A stretch of 6,787 nucleotides of DNA from Pseudomonadota bacterium (GCA_027623875.1 JAQBUS010000058.1:1-6787), one strand, 5' to 3'. Counted from the stretch's first letter, positions 1 to 5,961 are shown. A program made the numbers and translations. Notes: generated by a model from the letters alone, not told the origin.

Positions 1-551
1 TCCGTTTTCTCGACAGCTAAATCACCACCATCTGTACCAGCTCCACCAAAAGTGCCTACATGAACCCAAGCAACATGACTTGGATCTAAAAGATTATCGA
101 CTACCCAGAGATAATTACAGTCAATATCTAAAACTCCACCATCCGTGTAACCCCAATCAAGGTTGTCAAAATTTTCTATCGGAAATATTTTTGATGGATC
201 TGCTAAGTGGGGTTCACCCATCCAGATCCATAAATACCTGTACCTATCAATTACAGGGTAGGAGCTCACAGATGCCCTTTTTGGAATATTATCTTTTTGA
301 GTTGGGGCAGCTATACAGCTACCACTACAGTCAAATGTTAAACCGTGATACCCACACACAACCGCATCTCCTTGCAAACGCCCCATAGAGAGCGGTAATT
401 TGCGGTGGGGACAAGAATCTTCAAGAGCTACAGGGTCTCCATTTTCCTTTCGGTAAAAAACAATATTTTTCCCTAAAAACATTTCAGCTTTTAATTCACG
501 ATCGAAATCCGAACTCCAGCCAGCAACGTACCAATTATTATATTGAAACAC
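1..551 (-). CDS. Rieske [2Fe-2S] aromatic oxygenase, VanA/TsaM-like, N-terminal 183 residues (cut by window edge)
   Basis: Oxygenase component of a Rieske non-haem iron monooxygenase. Relatives such as vanillate O-demethylase VanA and toluenesulfonate methyl-monooxygenase TsaM remove methyl groups from, or hydroxylate, aromatic acids in the cytoplasm, using a separate reductase. The protein opens with NNWYVAGWSSD, the typical VanA-type beginning. The Rieske cluster ligands are visible as C47-x-H49 and C66-x2-H69 (CPHRKLPLSMG...VVCGYHG). The mononuclear iron site follows as N153-x2-D156-x2-H159-x4-H164 (NLLDPSHVAWVH). Family members are about 340-350 residues, so roughly half is missing beyond base 1. 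The start is GTG at 551: a TGA stop lies two codons upstream in frame, and AGAGG sits 6 bases before it. It begins 16 bases after the preceding AhpD-like gene, so it is probably cotranscribed. No reductase (VanB-like) is seen; it may lie past the edge. Family assignment is firm; the substrate is unknown. Confidence 0.93.
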   Translation of the reverse strand, partial: MFQYNNWYVAGWSSDFDRELKAEMFLGKNIVFYRKENGDPVALEDSCPHRKLPLSMGRLQGDAVVCGYHGLTFDCSGSCIAAPTQKDNIPKRASVSSYPVIDRYRYLWIWMGEPHLADPSKIFPIENFDNLDWGYTDGGVLDIDCNYLWVVDNLLDPSHVAWVHVGTFGGAGTDGGDLAVEKT

Positions 552-555
552 TAAT

Positions 556-562
556 CACCTCT
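556..562 (-). promoter_or_regulatory. Shine-Dalgarno site for the Rieske GTG start
   Basis: AGAGGTG on the minus strand, with the AGAGG core 6 bases from the GTG. Together with the in-frame TGA between site and start, it fixes GTG at 551 as the initiation codon. The site lies in the 16-base gap after the upstream gene, consistent with reinitiation within one operon. Confidence 0.75.
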
Positions 563-567
563 TAATA

Positions 568-1143
568 TTACGATTTATAATATCCCACAGTGTCTCCACT
601 TGTGGTCACACCCAATCCATTCAACAACCTATTAACGTAATTAAAATAACCAACAATTTGATTTAGCTCTAAGATTTGACCGTCATCTATTCCCTGAACC
701 TTTAATTTATTGACATCCTCTTCGACCATGCTTCCGGGATATTTGGTTAATTTTTCGGCATAATTCAACATAGCTAACTCGGATCCACCAAAAGCTTTTT
801 TTGGTTCAAAACTCCTTAGGGAGTTTTCTATTTCACTTGATCTTTTATTGTTTCCGATCAAGTGTTCTGCATTTTTCCAGTGATTAGCCAGTGAATACGG
901 GCAATCATTTAACATTGAAACGTAACTGCTAATCGTTTCTTGAAACCATATCGGTATAGTGTTGGACTCATCGTGGAGTGCCGCCCTATATAGAGCAACA
1001 TGCCCTTTCATCGTACTAGGTCGGAGCGAATGCACTCGCATTACATTATCAACAGTGCCATGAGGTGTTCTCGCGAGATCCAATGTTTCTTTCAATTCTT
1101 TGGATGCATCATCGTCTGAAATCATTTTGATCCATGCGGACAT
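568..1143 (-). CDS. AhpD/carboxymuconolactone-decarboxylase-like protein with CxxS active-site variant
   Basis: A 191-residue, all-helical protein of the AhpD/carboxymuconolactone decarboxylase superfamily, in the size class often labelled peroxidase-related. AhpD enzymes use a Glu-x11-Cys-x2-Cys-x3-His constellation. Here E69, C81 and H88 stand at exactly those spacings (NDCPYSLANH), but the second cysteine is replaced by S84. In Mycobacterium tuberculosis AhpD the equivalent residue (Cys133, as I recall it) forms the sulfenic acid intermediate, so ordinary CxxC peroxidase or disulfide chemistry is unlikely here. The ATG at 1143 is the natural start (MSAWIKMISDDDA, a common opening in this family), although the ribosome site upstream (TGGA) is weak. 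It lies between the smaller AhpD-like gene and the Rieske gene in the leftward operon, which suggests a role in the same catabolic route. A decarboxylase or lyase on a ring-derived intermediate, or a degenerate thiol protein, are the main options. Confidence 0.82.
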   Translation of the reverse strand: MSAWIKMISDDDASKELKETLDLARTPHGTVDNVMRVHSLRPSTMKGHVALYRAALHDESNTIPIWFQETISSYVSMLNDCPYSLANHWKNAEHLIGNNKRSSEIENSLRSFEPKKAFGGSELAMLNYAEKLTKYPGSMVEEDVNKLKVQGIDDGQILELNQIVGYFNYVNRLLNGLGVTTSGDTVGYYKS

Positions 1144-1208
1144 AAAGTTTTTTCCATATAGTTTATATAAAATTTAGTTAGACAACCAAGTAACTTTTAC
1201 TAATTACC

Positions 1209-1544
1209 TTACTGAGAGAATTCATCGAATGCTTCCAGTGCTTTCGCACTATAGCTTATAGCCGGACCACCACCCATATAAGAAACCATTGCCAATGCTT
1301 CTATGAGTTGTTCTCTTGTGGCACCCAATCGCACTAGGGATTTAGCATGGAAACCGATACAACTCTCACATTTTGTTGATATAGCAATTCCCAAAGAAAT
1401 GAATTCCTTAGTTTTCTCATCTAAATGTCCAGCTGTTTTTGCAGCCACCCCCATTACGGAAAACCCTTTAAATGTATCGGGTGTTCCCTTGGATAGGTTA
1501 TTAAAACGACCCATTGTTTCATTCAGTAAGTTTTGCCAGTACAT
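1209..1544 (-). CDS. Small AhpD-like/carboxymuconolactone decarboxylase family protein, canonical CxxC
   Basis: A 111-residue single-domain CMD/AhpD-like protein. E47, C59, C62 and H66 (KCESCIGFH) match the AhpD spacing Glu-x11-Cys-x2-Cys-x3-His exactly, so this copy keeps the full thiol site expected of an alkylhydroperoxidase-like or thiol-disulfide enzyme. The second half (ATREQLIEALAMVSYMGGGPA) is the usual family C-terminus. The reading frame stays open upstream to 1646, which would run into the permease gene. The start at 1544 is preferred because AGAGGG lies 6 bases upstream (1551-1556), and because MYWQNLLNETMGRFN is where family-like sequence begins. It lies 67 bases after the permease gene with no clear terminator between, so cotranscription is likely. 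The CMD family also includes true gamma-carboxymuconolactone decarboxylases, so the reaction cannot be named from sequence alone. Confidence 0.87.
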   Translation of the reverse strand: MYWQNLLNETMGRFNNLSKGTPDTFKGFSVMGVAAKTAGHLDEKTKEFISLGIAISTKCESCIGFHAKSLVRLGATREQLIEALAMVSYMGGGPAISYSAKALEAFDEFSQ

Positions 1545-1611
1545 TTTTATCCCTCTACTACCTAGTATCGCTGATACATCAACTAATACATTAAGACTTG
1601 AAACTAAACTC

Positions 1612-2379
1612 TTACCTTCTTTGGTCCGACCCCATTTTTCTTTCAACCCAGCGAACTCCAGAGCTAATATTTAAAACCAACACCAAATACTCTAAGATCA
1701 GGAGGCTATAAACTTCTAAGGGACGATATTCGCTGACTACTACTTCATTAGCACGCCTTGTAAGCTCTTGCATTCCAATTACGGACGCAAATGCAGACAT
1801 TTTTACAATATATATAAATTGATTGGCTAATGGAGGTAAAATACGTCTCAAAGCTTGCGGTAAAATAACGTAACGCATCGTTTGTAGATAATTCAACCCC
1901 ACAGTCCTTGCTGCTTCGGTTTGGCCTTTTTCAATTGACTGGATTCCACCTCTATATATTTCTGCTGTGAATGCGCTATCAGAAATGGCTAAGGCTATTG
2001 CCGCGCCCCAAAAAGGATCTATTGGGATGTTCAACCCTAGCGATTTTAGGATAACAGGTAGACCGTAGAAAACCCAAAATAGCATGGGTAGAAGAGGTAT
2101 AGCTCGAATAAACTCTACGTATATCCTACTCGGTAAACGGACCCATCGACTTAAAGACATCCCCGGTAACGCAACAACTAACCCTATTAGTATTGATAGT
2201 AGGGCCGCTAATACGGATAATTTTATAGTCGCGGAGAAACCACTTAAAAGGAACCTTATATTATTCCATCCATTTTGCGTTGACGGATCTATAACGTACC
2301 AACCCCACGTTCCAGGTGGTGATGAGCATCCGCCAACAACCACAAATAAGACAAAGATTATAAAAGCCTTTTTTTTCAT
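1612..2379 (-). CDS. ABC transporter permease, polar amino acid (HisM/GlnP) family
   Basis: Inner-membrane subunit of an HAAT-type importer, 255 residues. The EAA loop that docks on the ATPase is clear at about residues 155-174 (EAARTVGLNYLQ...VILPQALR), preceded by FIRAIPLLPMLFW at 90-102, typical of this family. Hydrophobic segments are visible near 5-17, 50-72, 95-112, 123-138, 186-203 and 223-240. The N-terminus is peculiar: a hydrophobic stretch ends in VVGGC18SS, which resembles a lipoprotein signal, then TWGWYVIDPSTQNGWNN. I recall similar N-termini in related alphaproteobacterial permeases, so this is probably genuine rather than a mis-set start. The SD (AAGGG) overlaps the end of the ATPase gene 10 bases upstream. 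Only one permease is present, so the channel may be a homodimer. The substrate is inferred only from the neighbouring binding protein. Confidence 0.93.
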   Translation of the reverse strand: MKKKAFIIFVLFVVVGGCSSPPGTWGWYVIDPSTQNGWNNIRFLLSGFSATIKLSVLAALLSILIGLVVALPGMSLSRWVRLPSRIYVEFIRAIPLLPMLFWVFYGLPVILKSLGLNIPIDPFWGAAIALAISDSAFTAEIYRGGIQSIEKGQTEAARTVGLNYLQTMRYVILPQALRRILPPLANQFIYIVKMSAFASVIGMQELTRRANEVVVSEYRPLEVYSLLILEYLVLVLNISSGVRWVERKMGSDQRR

Positions 2380-2389
2380 AACTTACCCT

Positions 2390-3136
2390 TCAGTGTTGTA
2401 AAATTTGCTCAAGAAACAACTTACAGCGCTCTGTTTGAGGATTGTTAAAAAAATTATCTGGAGTGCCCGTCTCAACAATTCTCCCCTCATCCATAAATAT
2501 CATTCTATCTGCCGCCTTCTTTGCAAATCCCATTTCGTGAGTAACTACGACCATAGTTATTCCCTCTTGAGCAAGGTCAATAATCACATCCAATACTTCG
2601 GCTATCATTTCTGGATCCAACGCAGACGTGGGCTCATCAAATAACATTATTTTTGGCTCCATGCACAGTGAACGGGCTATTGCCACACGCTGTTGTTGAC
2701 CACCAGATAGTTGGTGTGGATATTTGCTTACTTGCTCTGGTATCTTTACGCGCTCCAGTAATTTCATTGCGCGCTCTTCGGCTTCCTTTTTACTTAAACC
2801 TCGCGCTTTCATTGGTCCTAGAATGAGGTTTTCTTTTACGGTCAAATGCGGAAACAAATTAAATTGTTGAAAAACCATACCAACTTCTGAACTAATTTCA
2901 CTAATCCTGGAGAGCTTATTATTTACTTCCTTTCCATGAACCACGATCGTTCCGGAATCATGCCTCTCAAGGCTATTTACGCAGCGAACGAGTGTCGATT
3001 TTCCTGAGCCAGACGGCCCACAAATCACAATTTTTTCACCAGTTGAAATTTTAAGATCAATATCTTTTAAGACATGAAAATCATCAAACCACTTGTTAAC
3101 TTTATCAAACTCTACTGCAAGGTTTGCGTTTACCAT
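2390..3136 (-). CDS. ABC transporter ATP-binding protein, polar amino acid (GlnQ/HisP) family
   Basis: Cytoplasmic ATPase that powers the importer, 248 residues, full length for the family. All motifs are intact: Walker A GPSGSGKST at 40-48, Q-loop Q90 (VFQQFNLFPHLTV), signature LSGGQQQR at 143-150, Walker B IMLFDEP at 163-169 with catalytic E168, D-loop SALDPE, and switch H200 (VVTHEMGFA). The FNLFPHLTVKENLILGP stretch and the C-terminal GTPDNFFNNPQ are typical of GlnQ/HisP/AapP proteins. The ATG at 3136 has GAGGT 6 bases upstream. This is the first gene of the leftward operon and is followed after 10 bases by the permease. It is divergent from the binding-protein gene, with which it should form the transporter. 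Confidence 0.96.
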   Translation of the reverse strand: MVNANLAVEFDKVNKWFDDFHVLKDIDLKISTGEKIVICGPSGSGKSTLVRCVNSLERHDSGTIVVHGKEVNNKLSRISEISSEVGMVFQQFNLFPHLTVKENLILGPMKARGLSKKEAEERAMKLLERVKIPEQVSKYPHQLSGGQQQRVAIARSLCMEPKIMLFDEPTSALDPEMIAEVLDVIIDLAQEGITMVVVTHEMGFAKKAADRMIFMDEGRIVETGTPDNFFNNPQTERCKLFLEQILQH

Positions 3137-3175
3137 GTTTTTACCTCAAGAATTACTCTATACAATTTAATTATC

Positions 3176-3206
3176 TTTACGTTTAAATTAAACGTATGTA
3201 TATAAT
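3176..3206 (+). promoter_or_regulatory. Candidate sigma70-type promoter for the binding-protein gene
   Basis: The -10 is a perfect TATAAT at 3201-3206, with TG at 3197-3198 close by. The best -35 is TTTACG at 3176-3181 (4 of 6 consensus bases) with a long 19-base spacer. The palindrome fills the spacer, so a bound regulator would block or help polymerase. The predicted leader would be about 65 bases. Confidence 0.4.
3178..3196. promoter_or_regulatory. 19-base perfect palindrome, candidate operator
   Basis: TACGTTTAA-A-TTAAACGTA: two 9-base arms in perfect inverted symmetry around one base. It sits in the middle of the divergent promoter region, just upstream of the rightward TATAAT and overlapping the positions where both -35 elements would fall. 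Such symmetry is typical of a site for a dimeric regulator controlling both transcripts. The regulator family cannot be read from the site, and no regulator gene is in the window. Confidence 0.6.
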
Positions 3207-3277
3207 CATTTTTTAGAAGTAATTTGTAATATAACTGCTAGAATAGAATATAAGTGAATTTTTGAAAAGGAAAAATC

Positions 3278-4048
3278 ATGAAATTAATAAAAGTATATTT
3301 ATTCTCATTTATCACATTAATAATGGCAAATGCCCCGGCATCAGCAGACTCTGCTTTATATCAGATTCTTAGTTCCGGAGTATTACAAGCTGGAACCACT
3401 GGAGATTTTTATCCATTTAGTAAGCGTGATACAGCAACCAACGGTTACGAAGGTTTCGATATCGATGTTCTTACTGAGCTAGCAAAAGATATGGATGTAA
3501 AAATTGAGTGGGTTGCTACAGATTGGAAGACACTCGTAGCCGGTGTAGTAGCGGGCAACTACGTAATTACCGGTTCAGCTGGAATTCAAACTGCGCGCAT
3601 GAAGGCTGCAGGGTACTCCGATTCTTATATGTCGGTGGTAGTAAAAGCTTATACCACGGTAGAAAATGCTGATCGATTTGATAGCTGGGATTCCATCAAC
3701 CAAGCGGGCGTGAAAGTTGCCACAACTTTAGGTACAACTTTTGAGAAAAATGCCGAAGATTGGTTTCCAAATTCAAAATTAACAAAGATTGAGGCCCCAG
3801 CTCGTGGATACCAAGAAGTTTTAGCCGGTCGTTCCGAGGTATTCATAACTTCGAATGTTGAGGGTGGCACTCTTCTTTCTAAATACCCAAATTTGAGAGC
3901 GGTTCAAGTCGAGGGTCGCAATCCTACACCTCTAGCGATGTTATTGCGGCAGGCTGACCAATTATGGATAAATTATATAAATCATTGGATTAAGATTAAA
4001 CGAGCTAAAGGCTTTTTTGCAGCGACAGCGGCAAAGTACGGTCTTTAA
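3278..4048 (+). CDS. Periplasmic solute-binding protein, family 3, cyclohexadienyl dehydratase (PheC)-like
   Basis: Probable periplasmic ligand-capturing subunit of the divergently encoded ABC importer, 256 residues. A Sec signal peptide is clear: MKLIKVYLF...ANAPASA, with AxA cleavage after A23 and no lipobox cysteine. The mature part begins SALYQILSSGVLQAGTTGDFYPFSKR and continues GYEGFDIDVLTELAK (57-70), strongly like the PheC branch of family 3 binding proteins. R107 (GIQTARMKAAGYS) occupies the arginine position that binds the ligand carboxylate in this fold. At the position where amino-acid binders, and PheC as I recall it, have Asp (MTDAIE), this protein has S192 (ITSNVE). That suggests the ligand lacks the usual alpha-amino group. 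Dehydratase activity cannot be excluded, but linkage to an ABC pair lacking its own binding protein favours transport. SD AAGGA lies 6 bases before the ATG; an intrinsic terminator follows. Confidence 0.9.
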   Translation: MKLIKVYLFSFITLIMANAPASADSALYQILSSGVLQAGTTGDFYPFSKRDTATNGYEGFDIDVLTELAKDMDVKIEWVATDWKTLVAGVVAGNYVITGSAGIQTARMKAAGYSDSYMSVVVKAYTTVENADRFDSWDSINQAGVKVATTLGTTFEKNAEDWFPNSKLTKIEAPARGYQEVLAGRSEVFITSNVEGGTLLSKYPNLRAVQVEGRNPTPLAMLLRQADQLWINYINHWIKIKRAKGFFAATAAKYGL

Positions 4049-4072
4049 TATAGGCTTTCGTAAATAATTAAG

Positions 4073-4097
4073 AAAGCCCCTTTGGGGCTTTTTTTTT
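4073..4097 (+). terminator. Intrinsic terminator after the binding-protein gene
   Basis: AAAGCCCC-TTT-GGGGCTTT forms an 8-bp stem with a 3-base loop, followed by a run of nine T (4089-4097, partly in the stem). It starts 24 bases after the stop codon. It separates the binding-protein transcript from the downstream creatininase-family gene, which therefore probably has its own promoter in 4098-4159. Confidence 0.92.
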
Positions 4098-4159
4098 ACC
4101 TGAAAGGCGCGTAACTCTTTTAATAACTTACTTAAATTAATAGAAATTAGGATAATCAA

Positions 4160-4894
4160 GTGAAACTAACTACTTCAACATGGCTGGAAGTGGAAGAATA
4201 CTTACGAAACTCCGATGGAGTTATTATTCCTACTGGCTCAATAGAGCAGCACGGGCCAATTGGGTTGATAGGCACCGATATGCTTTGTGTTGAATCAATT
4301 TCATCTAGGGTAGGAGAGGAAGCGAAAGCGTTAGTTGTACCAGCTTTAGGTTATGCTCCAGCAGAATTTAACATGGCTTTTCCTGGAACTATTTCTCTTT
4401 CAACCACTTTATACAAAGAAATCTGCGCTGAAATATTTTCATCACTTATACGTCATGGCTTTCGTCATATTTATGTCCTTAATGGGCATGGGGCTAATAT
4501 TGACCCTATGAAAGAGCTCCTAGAGAGGTTTCCAGATATCAAAATTAGAATTAAAAGTTGGTGGGAATTTCCGGTAGTGAATCAACTCCGAGAGAGTTTT
4601 TATTCTAGCTGGGAAGGCATGCACGCTACACCATCTGAAGTAGCTATAACACAGGCACATTATCGGATTGTAAATTCGCCTCTATCAAAAGACCCTCCAG
4701 AAAAACTTTCAAATGAATATATATTGGCACATTCGGGTGATAAACATGGGGGCCCAGAAAGACATAGAGTCTCCTTTCCTGATGGAAGAGTGGGCTCTCA
4801 TTCAGCACTAGCCAAACCTGAGCACGGCGTTGCTCTAACTGATGCCGCAGTTTTAGAGGTTAAGCAAGATTATTTAGAATTTTTGAAAACTTAA
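4160..4894 (+). CDS. Creatininase-family metal-dependent amidohydrolase
   Basis: A 244-residue protein of the creatininase family, cytoplasmic metalloenzymes that hydrolyse cyclic or linear amide C-N bonds (creatininase, the FAPy deformylase ArfB, the mycofactocin peptidase MftE). The diagnostic first motif PTGSIEQHGPIGLIGTD supplies metal ligands E29, H31 and D40. NGHGAN supplies H110, and MHATPSE provides E160. In true creatininase the loop after the central His carries a Glu ligand (His-x-Glu); here the position is Ala (NGHGAN), as in non-creatininase members, where a Glu from the HAxxSE motif is thought to serve instead. So it is unlikely to hydrolyse creatinine. The start is GTG at 4160 with AGGA 7 bases upstream. 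The last four bases overlap the convergent NicX-like gene. A C-N hydrolase step in breakdown of a nitrogen-containing compound is plausible; the substrate is unknown. Confidence 0.9.
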   Translation: MKLTTSTWLEVEEYLRNSDGVIIPTGSIEQHGPIGLIGTDMLCVESISSRVGEEAKALVVPALGYAPAEFNMAFPGTISLSTTLYKEICAEIFSSLIRHGFRHIYVLNGHGANIDPMKELLERFPDIKIRIKSWWEFPVVNQLRESFYSSWEGMHATPSEVAITQAHYRIVNSPLSKDPPEKLSNEYILAHSGDKHGGPERHRVSFPDGRVGSHSALAKPEHGVALTDAAVLEVKQDYLEFLKT

Positions 4895-5961
4895 ATCCCA
4901 ATACGTTGATCTGGATCTCGGAAAAGCAGTTCTAAACTCGGATACTCCTTAAGAATATGTTCAGCTCCAGGAATGGAATTTAGTTGAACAGCACCATCTT
5001 TCCAAATTATGTTACCATCCACGACTACTGTCGGGTCAACTATATTCCAGCAAATCTCTCCGGGAGCGTAAGAACCACAAGTATGAAAATGTAACAAACG
5101 AGGATTACCGAAAGCACTTCCAGTCCAAGTTTCAAAATTTTCTGTAGCTGGCTCCTTAAAATAACAGCCTGGATGAATTCCAAGATGCCATGAGTGCACA
5201 TAGTTACGCTCTATGTTAAATCTCTTTGAAACGTAATCCAGGTGCTGATTGGCTTTTTCAACATCACTCCTTGAACCTTCAAAACCAATTAATTGATTGC
5301 CTTCAAAAATCGCCAATACCAAACCATCAAAAATCACACCAAAGGGTGAGTAATATTTTGAACCTGTTCCAACCAAGAAACCGGGTAGAGCCACTTTACC
5401 TGAAAAGCCGATAGCAGGTACCGGAGTACTTACCAGCATTGGAAAGCGACTAAGATTTACGTCACTACCCTCCGGATCAGATTTTAATGCTCCTGAAAAT
5501 GAGGTGCCAGCGCGGCATTTTACTTCAACGTTTTCCGCCGAAAAAATCAGCCGATCAATAGCTTGCTTTAATAAGACAAAACCCTGGTAATGAGCAAACC
5601 CAAATGTTGATTCTAGGGCCTCTCCTGTTAAAGCATACGAAATTATTGACCGTTTTGATCCTTTGAAACTCTCAAATCGCATCTGATCGGCAAGGCGAGC
5701 TAAAAAGACCGTTAAGTCATTCTCTGACATTTTTATCTCTAAATCGTGTGGAACCTTAGCTATTAAGGGGTCAAATCCAACTTCTTCTAAGGTAACATGT
5801 AACCCTAATTCGATTGCACAAGCATAAACGTCATTAACTATTTCCTTATCATAAAAGCCTAATTTATAGGGTTCATAACATATTAAAAGCTTTTCTCCCT
5901 TTATAGCCGCTCCACAGTTTACGAGTAAATTTTGAGCTCCACTTAAATTTCTATTGTTCAA
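4891..5961 (-). CDS. NicX-like/M29-related metalloenzyme (2,5-dihydroxypyridine 5,6-dioxygenase-like)
   Basis: A 356-residue protein that I align by eye with NicX, the Fe(II) dioxygenase that opens the 2,5-dihydroxypyridine ring in nicotinate degradation and is structurally related to M29 aminopeptidases. Matching blocks are VKCRAGTSFSGAL (147-159; NicX KAGSDF region), PFGVIFDGLVLAIFEGNQL (206-224), HSWHLGIHPG (256-265) and LHFHTCGSYAP (290-300). NicX binds iron with two His and one Asp, the last pair in an HxD motif. Here H259 fits the first ligand and H291/H293 the HxD pair, so Asp becomes His. Extra histidines H256 and H263 are nearby. There is no signal peptide, so it is cytoplasmic. The start is TTG, set by a very strong SD and a TAA five codons upstream. 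It may be a ring-cleaving dioxygenase for another substrate or an M29-like peptidase; the family call is reasonable, the reaction uncertain. Confidence 0.72.
   Translation of the reverse strand: MNNRNLSGAQNLLVNCGAAIKGEKLLICYEPYKLGFYDKEIVNDVYACAIELGLHVTLEEVGFDPLIAKVPHDLEIKMSENDLTVFLARLADQMRFESFKGSKRSIISYALTGEALESTFGFAHYQGFVLLKQAIDRLIFSAENVEVKCRAGTSFSGALKSDPEGSDVNLSRFPMLVSTPVPAIGFSGKVALPGFLVGTGSKYYSPFGVIFDGLVLAIFEGNQLIGFEGSRSDVEKANQHLDYVSKRFNIERNYVHSWHLGIHPGCYFKEPATENFETWTGSAFGNPRLLHFHTCGSYAPGEICWNIVDPTVVVDGNIIWKDGAVQLNSIPGAEHILKEYPSLELLFRDPDQRIGI

Larger units (their letters stand above)
3137..3277. promoter_or_regulatory. Divergent promoter region between transporter/catabolic operon and binding-protein gene
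   Basis: A 141-base, very AT-rich gap that must carry promoters for both directions. Rightward, TATAAT at 3201-3206 is a perfect -10. Leftward, GATAAT (minus strand, 3170-3175) and TATAGA (minus strand, 3157-3162) are -10 candidates, but no good -35 is found for either. The 3178-3196 palindrome lies between and across them. The binding-protein SD is AAGGA at 3267-3271. Poor -35 elements on both sides suggest that expression depends on an activator; this is inference. Confidence 0.55.

Noticed and set aside
80..388. 102-codon open frame on the + strand
   Set aside because: Lies wholly antisense to the Rieske oxygenase gene, whose cluster and iron-binding motifs are unmistakable in the other strand; its own translation resembles no family.
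1565..1577. GTATC-GCT-GATAC hairpin between the permease and small AhpD-like genes, considered as a terminator
   Set aside because: The stem is only 5 bp, AT-rich and without a T-run on the minus strand; too weak to end transcription.
1545..1646. Upstream extension of the small AhpD-like gene by 34 residues
   Set aside because: It would overlap the permease gene and lacks family-like sequence, while the ATG at 1544 has a good SD.
1303..1674. 123-codon open frame on the + strand
   Set aside because: Antisense to the small AhpD-like gene and the permease 3' end; no ribosome site or recognisable domain.
2084..2644. Two + strand open frames (2084-2401 and 2405-2644)
   Set aside because: Antisense to the ABC permease and ATPase genes, both with complete family motifs.
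3649..4159. Two minus strand open frames (3649-3870 and 3962-4159)
   Set aside because: The first is antisense to the binding-protein gene; the second runs through the intrinsic terminator and has no recognisable sequence.
5226..5414. 62-codon open frame on the + strand
   Set aside because: Antisense to the NicX-like gene, with no supporting signal.
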